The notes under the pieces are model-generated. The model saw only the letters and a list, made by a program, of their open reading frames with translations. It did no database searches and was not told the origin of the DNA. Below, piece after piece: positions 56,985 to 64,000 of a stretch of DNA of 64,000 nucleotides. The DNA is from Alisma plantago-aquatica (lineage: Eukaryota; Streptophyta; Magnoliopsida; Alismatales; Alismataceae): the NCBI GenBank assembly GCA_963693085.1, contig OY856412.1, positions 1,125,686,744 through 1,125,750,743 on the forward strand, read 5' to 3'. Numbering within the stretch: position 1 is the stretch's first letter; every line of letters begins with the position of its first letter. Made by a program: the position numbers and the translations under genes.

Positions 56985-58110
56985 TAGATTCCCGATGACT
57001 TGTTAAATCCCTTAATAAACACTTTCGCAGAGGTCCGAGCTACAAATTGGGATGCCAATCCTTTTTGTATGGCAATACCCAATGATCAAAGACAAAATCT
57101 GAAGAAGTAGATGATGGCATCATCAATATTTATCTATGATATGTGGTAATAATTGTAAAAGGAAAATCAAGTCATCAGTAAGCACAACAAAAATATCAAA
57201 GGCGAAGAGAAGGAAATGATGATGATTTACTTCACATGTAGCCCCATGCTTACGAGATTTAATTCTGGTCATATAAGAAGTTGTCTGACCTACCTTGAAG
57301 TTGTTCAAACTATTTGTAGTCAATGAAGAGATCACAAGTAAGATCAACACAAGCATGCTTTCCATTGGTCCAATCAAATAACAATATGTCAGTATGTGTT
57401 TGGGCATGGAGACCATCATGACATGTCCCTAGAAAGGAGATAAGAGATTATTTCAAGGCTTTTATCCCATCATCAAGAAATAATGTCAAAGAAGGCATCT
57501 TAAACAACATCATGATGAAACTTGAATCCTAGGCATATGCGACAATGCACTGTGTGGTCACCAAAAGAATCAAGATCGACATAATGACAAAGGGAGAACA
57601 CTGATTGCCAGAATATAGGAATCATCATCCCGATAACATAAAATAGCTCAGTACTCAACCATGTCATAGATAGCCCAAGACCAAAAATAGGAATAGCACG
57701 AAGAAATTCGTGTACATGGTCAATCTATAGGGAAGCCAGAACAACCCCTTCTCATTGAGATGATTCTAATACCATGAAATGCTAGAAAACCATGTTCTAG
57801 TAGGTGAGGTGTAAAGATATCGTGTCATGGGAGTGGCATAAGTAGTACATGAGAACTTGGACCAGAAAAAGGATTATAAGCTCACGGATGGAAGATAAAT
57901 CAATGTAAAAAGTGCCACCAACATAAATATGACCAACGTCACCAAGAATATGGTCTTGAAGATTTATGGTGTGAACCTGAGACGCAACATAGGCATAACT
58001 TCCCACATCATGGGTAGTTGCAATACCCAACACTCCAAGATGCATTGGTACAATGGCAAGATGCCATTTTTAATCATCACAAACTTGACCTTCACCAACA
58101 ACAATACGTG
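56985..58110 (-). pseudogene. Reverse-transcriptase-associated C-terminal relic
   Basis: On -, separated frames read FSLCHYVDLDSFGDHTVHC (about 57,597-57,540), then ILLFDWTNGKHACVDLTCDL (about 57,385-57,328), HHHFLLFAFDIFVVL (about 57,220-57,176) and LGIAIQKGLASQFVAR (about 57,085-57,037). This order (a Cys/His pair with DxFGDH, a GKHACVDLT block, then F-AFD, then an IQKG segment) is that of a C-terminal region often annotated in plant genomes as a reverse-transcriptase-related or LINE-derived protein. Many stops and frameshifts are present and the RT domain itself is not visible. Position and exact family are uncertain. Confidence 0.55.
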
Positions 58111-61100
58111 AAAGGCAACGACAGAGTCTAAAATCAAAGTCTTCTAAGACTGAAGAAATAAAACCAAGTGGTTTTGTTCAAAGAGAAAACAACAAATGTG
58201 GCATACCAACACATGACCTATGGATGAGAAGTTCACTCTATGGGTCATTAAATGAGGCAAGGAGGTCCATTATAGGCATATATTTAGCCATACACTTCCT
58301 TAATAAATCCAAACAAAACCAGGATCAATTGAAATAGGACCACCAAGAAGCTTTACACCCCGCATGGGTCAAGAAATGTTAAGAGGAAATAAGACATAAC
58401 CATGAGCTCATCTTCATCAGAAGGTCAAAAGATTTGTATTTTATTTGTATTAAGAGGAAGTCCAAAACCTGGTGTTGACACCCCATTTTTGCTCACTCTA
58501 TAGAAATTCATGATTACTACAAATTCTTTGGCTAATGATATAATCCATTCCAATTTCAACCCAATTTCCTCATTTATCATTATTCTACATTTTTCTATAT
58601 TTTTTCTCATATTTAATTCACCCAATCTCACCCATTTCCACCCAGTTCATGGATTTTTGTAAAAAAACCTACTTTTCTGACCAAACGTGCACATTGTTCT
58701 TCATTTTTGCTTTTATATAAACTCTTTTTATAGATAACCCAGTTGAGTTATCTGAAATAAAAATATTTCTTTTTCTCCAAGGATATTCAATTGTTCTTCC
58801 AAAAAATTCTGATAGATAATCCCAAATTATCTTTCTCTATGAATTTCTTTAATTTTCTTCATAACATTCCTAAAATTACTAGAAGATAAGGAAATTGTTT
58901 CAACCAATGGGGACACCAGGAGGATCTGAGCCATCCTCCATGTGCCACATAGCAGACTGCATTGATATACTTGCCCCAAAAATTTGGCGCATCATGGTGA
59001 TCTACACCTCTTTTATAAGCATCTGTCCAGTACCCTAAACCCTAATACCTACCTATAAATATAGCCCCTACATCCACCGTATTATGGACCCCTTTCAAAC
59101 CTCCTAAAGCCAAAGGATAAATCTACCTTCTTCTTTTATTTTTTGACATGGATCATGATTAGAGGATCCTTCCTCATAAACCTCCTGTCCTGTTAGCATA
59201 TGTAGAATGGTAAACTATTTTAACTAAAGCACCTAATTTTCTTTAGTTGTTGCACCTAATCTACTTTGATTGTTGCATCTATTTTGTAATTGCTACATGT
59301 ACTTTAAATAATGCATCTGATCTACAACTATTGCATCTGATTTGTTCAACTTCTATAATTGTTGCATATAATTTATAATTGAACATCTACTTTAACTTTT
59401 GTAACTGATCTACAACTATTGCATCTGATTTGTGCAACTTCTATAGTTGCTCTGCTATGCTGTTGTTGTTATTCACTTGTTTTGAGAAATTTGATCATTA
59501 CCACTAGCATGTATCTGCTAATCACACTTTAACCTTACACATTGGTCATAATTACATGTGAGGGATCTTCGTCGTGGGAGGTCTTGAGGTGATATGACCC
59601 CAAACCATCTTAATAAGATGATGTTCAGGGTAATGACATGTAGGATACAAACATGTCCAACTCTAAATGCCTGCTCACTAATAAAAGTCATTTTTCGTAC
59701 TTTTCTTTTATTTCCATTTTCATGTTCTAAATATCTCTTTTCTTTGAAACAAAAAAGAGGTTTCATACCATTTTAATGAGCGGGATGGGGTGATAATCCT
59801 TCCCCATTCGTAAAAACATCACTAAATCTAATAGTTAGATTTGTTCTTTATTTCATGTTCTATTTTATCACTCTGACTTGGATGATAACTCAAATTTACA
59901 TCAAGGATAAAAAATTTACATTATTTTTCCTCATTCTTCGTATAAAACATGGTGGCAATTCCAAACACTCATTGGGATGGATTGATATTTTGGAATCTTT
60001 AATGTTTAATGACATAAGTGAATTCATGCATATTGAGTTATTTTTAGAGTTCCAGATGTTTTGTCAAAGTTTGGATGAAAAATGATATCAATATCATGAT
60101 AAAGATCCTTAATTTATACCTTTGTGAAGTATTGAATTGAATTGCCAAAGAGTTGAGTTTTGGCACTAAATTCGAGTAGAATGTAACTTAATTTGTGATA
60201 AAACTATGTTCAAAATTTGTAGACATTTGGATATTCCTATAGAGAGATATTTGGGTTTGAATTTTGTGAAATAAGGTGCATTATGGTGATTAATAGTCCT
60301 AAGTTTAATAGTTTGAGCCTAAGATGAGGCTTTGTCACACCCATGGATCCTTGGTTGGGCTGCATGGACCTTTTATAGCCTTAGATGTTAGATCCAGTGG
60401 CTATGGCCTTTGAGAAGGAAGTGCCACATATTGACTTAGTGAAGGGACTGTTTCAAGCCCTTGGATGAGATCTGATAGCCCAACTGTCATCCCTTACCTC
60501 CGGACCAACCGGGGTCATGAGGCACTCAACAACACCAACTTTTGAATGCTCCCATATTGTGGCCGTGGTCTAAGAAGGCACCATGAGTGGGTAGTTTTCA
60601 TTGCCATTCCATGACCTATTGGTCGATCCCTTGTTCAGGGCAGATAGACCTAAAAACAAAGAGTTCCACCTCTCCGACCTTGCTCCTTCTCCATCGTGTG
60701 ATGAAGGTTGTGAGAGGAGAAGGCATAGGTGGTTAGAGAGTAGATCGAAGGAATATGAACAGGTGGGAAGGAAGACTGAGGTGATAACACCCAAATTCAG
60801 ACATTTATGCTTAGTATTTATTTATGGTTTTGTGTCATTATAGCCTTAATATGCCCAAAATAATCATAGATCCTTATATTTTAGTAATTTATATCTTTTC
60901 AGAGATAAAAGTTGCTCAACTAGCCAATTTTGGGACTTACATGCACCAAACCTGAAAAGACATCTATTTTATAAGATTTTTCCCCAACACATGGTTTTTA
61001 CAAAATCTAGGCTTCCATCCATCACGACCGCGACACCTGATGCGATCAAGATGCTCGACACGACCCTGCCGAAGACAAGGATCATATGCATGTGTATGGA

Positions 61101-61160
61101 CAAAGGCACCTACCTCGACCACAATGTCTACCTCGACCGTGACGTCTACCTTGACCGTGA
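58111..61160. other. Mixed unassigned sequence with possible LTR pieces
   Basis: TGTTGACACCCCATTTTTGC at 58,478 resembles the start of some plant LTRs, and CTATAAATATAG near 59,055 resembles a TATA box, but no matching LTR end, PBS or second copy is found. A small direct repeat around TGATCTACAACTATTGCATC occurs near 59,317 and 59,404 (period about 87 bp). TGATAACACCCAAATTC at 60,781 is another LTR-start-like phrase. The block 61,020-61,160 repeats CTACCTCGACC three times. No protein gene is supported. Confidence 0.35.
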
Positions 61161-61503
61161 TGATTTTGGGGCCTTATCCAATCATTGAACGGATTGGAAA
61201 GGTAGCCTATAAGTTGGAGTTGCCACCTGAGCTGCATAAGTTGCATCCAATGTTTCATATCTCCATGCTGAGAAAGTGTCATCCTGACACAGAGTTAGTT
61301 TTGCAACCTGTGGAGGTAGAATTAAATGATGATATATCATATGTTGGGGGACCTGTGATGATCCTTGATAAAAGAACTAAAAATTTGAAAAAGAAAGACA
61401 TATGTCTTGTGAAAGTTCTCTGGCATCATTGTGGAATTGAAGAAGCTATGTGGGAGCTAGAGGAAGATATGAGGAGGAAATACTCTTCTCTTTTCTCTTG
61501 ATG
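61161..61503 (+). pseudogene. Chromovirus pol, C-terminal end (integrase tail and chromodomain-like)
   Basis: An open frame continues from the sequence upstream and becomes recognisable at LGPYPIIERIGKVAYKLELP (about 61,167-61,226). LHKLHPMFHISMLRKC and then VMILDKRTKNLKKK follow, and it ends LVKVLWHHCGIEEAMWELEEDM...YSSLFS with TGA 61,501-61,503. This is the C-terminus of Ty3/gypsy chromovirus (Tekay/Del-like) polyproteins: the GPY/F module of integrase followed by a chromo-like domain that targets chromatin. Everything upstream of the GPY motif is replaced by unrelated sequence, so it is a 5'-truncated fragment. The stop is followed by GATTTCGGGGACGAAAT, a conserved phrase before the LTR in this lineage. 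Confidence 0.88.
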
Positions 61504-62919
61504 ATTTCGGGGACGAAATCCTTGTTAGGGGTGGATAAATTTGTAACATCCCTGACTTGGGTTATGCTTTAACCCTAGATGTTTTGTTTAATAAAGTTAA
61601 TTATATGCTTTCTCTTATCCCTTGAAAAGTAATTAAGGATCAAGAGGAACTTATGTTTCAATTTTAGTCCTTTTTGAATAATGTTGAAACAATGTTTTAC
61701 TTATTTTGGGACTAAAGTGTAAATTACCCAAGTTGAGGGGTTAACTTGCAAATGTTACATGGTAAAATGTTCCTTTAGTGTCAAATCATCATAAGAATTA
61801 GAATGATGTAGAGGTATGGCTTGTGATAGCCTGAGCACCAAGAAAGAGCTTATTAAGCAATGTTTGAGCATTAAAACCTAGTTTTGGTGTAATGTGCAAT
61901 TTACCCAAAACCTAGGATTCAATTTGCAAAATACCACTTCTAGAGAGTCCCTAATGTTTCTTGGTATCAATTAGAGACAATAAAATCAGAGGGGCGTCTC
62001 ATTTGAATCTCTTTGGAAGAGAGAGAATCTTGATATTAAAATAATCAAGATTTAAGCATAATTGAAACCCTAATTCAATTTAATGCAAAAACAAATATAT
62101 TAATGGAAGTGCCCTTCAACCAAAAATGTGATATCCACGAAATATCTAAAGTGAGTGGAGATCCCACTCACATTAGTTAAAGGAAAAAGTAATATCCACT
62201 AATTTTGGATATTATTATTATAATGATTAAGGTGCTTAATTTTCTTTCTTTTAATTCATGGATAATGAAGAGGAATTACAAGGTGGGGGAGATGGCTTCA
62301 TATTCAAGGGATGGAGGGGAGTATGTGGCACTAATTTTGGGAGTTAAAGGATTTTTATATCACTTTCTCTCTCATTGAAATTCCCTTATAAACATCTCAT
62401 TTCCAACTCAAATGAAAGGCTTTTTCGACCCTTCTTTCTTTCCTTGCTTTGGTCATGCACAAGGGAGCTTAGGAGCAACAGGAGGATGTGCCCCAACCTG
62501 TAGATAAGCTCCTCAATCATCTTCAACCTTGATTTCATGGTGGAAATCAAAATTCAATGCTTAATTTCTTCTTTTCTTCATTCAATCTTCAACCTTAGCC
62601 ATTCATTTCACTCAAAGACTTGAGGACGAGCCTTGGATAGTTGAGAAAGCTTTATTCACCATTGAAGGTGTGAAGCTTGAAGTTTGGTTTCAACTTTGAA
62701 GGCGGGTTATATAACTTGAACCCTTAAATGTTATTATTACATTCAATTCTTCATCACTTGTTGATCATTTTGTTCTTCTTGAAATTCCTTTGATCAAATT
62801 GATAAAATTACCATAAGAATGGCAGTAGATTTTGAAGGATCGAAGCTTGATGATGATGCCATAATATTAAGAACACAACTCAATGAATATCTTGAGCATA
62901 CTATTTCATACCTTGAGAC

Positions 62920-63075
62920 CAAACGATCTCAAGATCGTTTGAGGTCAAACGATCTCAAGACCGTTTGAGGTCAAACGGTCTCAAGACCGTTTGAGGTCAA
63001 ACGGTCTCAAGACTGTTTGAGGTCAAACAGGATCAAGACCGTTTGAGGTCAAACGACCTCAAGATCATTTGAGGT
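62920..63075. repeat. Six-unit 26-bp self-complementary tandem array
   Basis: Exactly six 26-bp units. Each unit has arms AAACGGTCT and AGACCGTTT around CA, and each junction between units pairs ACCGTTTGA with TCAAACGGT around GG. Every part of the array can therefore pair in two registers. In unit 1 both arms carry the same change (GATC instead of GGTC/GACC), preserving the palindrome. Confidence 0.97.
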
Positions 63076-63379
63076 CATGTGATGTCATATGTTGGATGAT
63101 GATCCAATGGTCTCAATTTTATCTAATTCCAATGGTTTCAATGTTGGAGGATCCATTGATTGCAAACCCTAGACCCAATAGATTGATTCAGTTTCAAATC
63201 AATGGTTGATGATTCGGTTTCAAGACTGAATGGATGGATTTGGTTTCAAGACCGAATGGTTAATTTACTTCAAGATTGAATGGGTAATTGAGTTCAAAAC
63301 CGAATGGGTAATGGATCTCAAGATCGAATGGGTAAATTGAACTTCAAAATTGTTTGGATACTTTGACCATTTGAAGGAG

Positions 63380-63640
63380 TTGACCATTTGGAGGTCTAAC
63401 GGTTTCAAAACCGTTTGGGATTAATTATATTTTATTCAAACGGTCTCAAACCATTTAAGGACTTTGAGTTCAAGACCGTTTTATGGTCTAACGGTCTTTA
63501 GACCGATTGAAGGTTTTGGGACCAAGACCGTTTAAGGTCTAACGGTCTTCAAGACCGTTTGAAGGTCAAGGTACTTCAAGACCGTTTGAAGGTCTAATAC
63601 CTCAAGACCGTTTGAAGGTCTAATTGATTCAAACCAAGAA
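63380..63640. repeat. Dispersed relatives of the 26-bp palindrome
   Basis: TCTAACGGTCTTCAAGACCG and similar palindromes recur near 63,397, 63,440, 63,487, 63,540, 63,577 and 63,604 with variable spacing, showing the motif also spread outside the regular array. Confidence 0.8.
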
Positions 63641-64000
63641 AGTACCAATTAACCCCTTGATTGTTAACGACATATATCAAAGTTAAATCCAATGGTTGTA
63701 CCTCTAAAGTACTTAGGTGATTAGTACCTTTAGAGTGGTTAACCTTTGATGCTTATGGAAGAAATGATTTAATACACTATGTCATCTCTTCATTCAAGTT
63801 GATTCAATCTAATCAAGATTAAAGTAATTAACCTCCTAGAGAGGATGAGAGAGAGGAACTTATACATGAGTGATAATCATGTAGTGATTTATCCTCAACA
63901 CTTTCAACATGATTAAAATATGTAATTAGGGTTTGATCCATGATGATGAGATCATGAAACCCTAATCAAGAAGGTTGATGAGCTCTAACCCTAATTTAAG

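Larger units (their letters stand above)
61542..64000 (+). repeat. 3' LTR of a chromovirus, right end outside the window
   Basis: Begins TGTAACATCCCTGACTTGGG directly after a purine-rich tract, AGGGGTGGATAAAT, and 38 bp after the pol stop, the layout of Tekay/Del-type elements whose LTRs exceed 2 kb. A TATA-like CCTTATAAACATC at about 62,389 could mark the promoter. No CA end with a following target duplication is seen before 64,000. A palindromic tandem array lies inside. Confidence 0.75.

Noticed and set aside
58478..60790. LTR retrotransposon starting TGTTGACACCCC
   Set aside because: Only one LTR-start-like phrase and one TATA-like site were found; no repeat partner, PBS or TSD.
62920..63075. 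CRISPR-like array
   Set aside because: The units are contiguous with no spacers, and the genome is a plant; it is a palindromic minisatellite in an LTR.

Overview
The window is nuclear DNA from a flowering plant. It is about 64 kb of nested, mostly decayed transposable elements. I found no intact host gene, no rRNA or tRNA gene, and no bacterial or organellar feature. The plant assignment rests on the element families: CACTA (En/Spm) transposons with a tnp2 transposase and DUF4218/DUF4216 domains, a FAR1/MURA-type Mutator-like element, a hAT insertion, an L1-type LINE, a tRNA-derived SINE, an Athila/Tat-like Ty3 element with a tRNA-Asp-type primer site, and a chromovirus pol end. I cannot name the species.

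Layout. (1) About 0.1-11.0 kb is a decayed Mutator-like element with two convergent genes: a multi-exon Ulp1/C48 cysteine-protease gene on + (2.86-9.19 kb) and the C-terminal part of a FAR1/MURA-like transposase on - (10.12-10.98 kb). Both are flanked by blocks of a GTACTGTACTTATG-type repeat. A 1,438-bp hAT element (7,384-8,821) with a perfect 8-bp target duplication sits inside the protease domain. (2) About 11.0-18.04 kb is a 5'-truncated CACTA element (CACTA-1) with a broken tnp2 gene, a broken En/Spm second gene ending in its own Ulp1 domain, and a subterminal repeat zone ending at CACTAG. (3) At 20.0-25.15 kb an L1-like LINE lies on -, interrupted by a 1,490-bp solo LTR with 5-bp TSD. 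(4) 25.2-31.2 kb is AT-rich, with an old tandem duplication, a SINE with long TSD and the start of a degenerate long-period array. (5) 31,178-42,830 is a complete-ended LTR retrotransposon on -, with two LTRs of about 1.8 kb, TSD ACACA, PBS, PPT and gag. It has no recognisable pol; instead it carries a plant-transposon-domain ORF and a Ulp1/C48 protease ORF. (6) 43,870-50,537 is a second CACTA element (CACTA-2) with an internally deleted tnp2, no second gene, and two striking long hairpins. It sits in the same AT-rich array (period about 0.75-0.87 kb). (7) 52.8-61 kb is mostly unassigned sequence with a reverse-transcriptase-related relic. (8) 61.16-64 kb is the 3' end of a chromovirus: integrase/chromo-like tail, then a long LTR containing a 26-bp self-complementary tandem array.

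The elements fit together by nesting: hAT into MULE, solo LTR into LINE, SINE into one arm of a duplication, and the LTR element and CACTA-2 into the same older array. The most unusual signals are the pol-less LTR element carrying a SUMO-protease-like gene, Ulp1 domains in three unrelated element classes in one window, and the long perfect hairpins of CACTA-2, which resemble precursors of transposon-borne small RNAs. Functional statements are from family knowledge and from reading the sequence by eye; nothing was searched.
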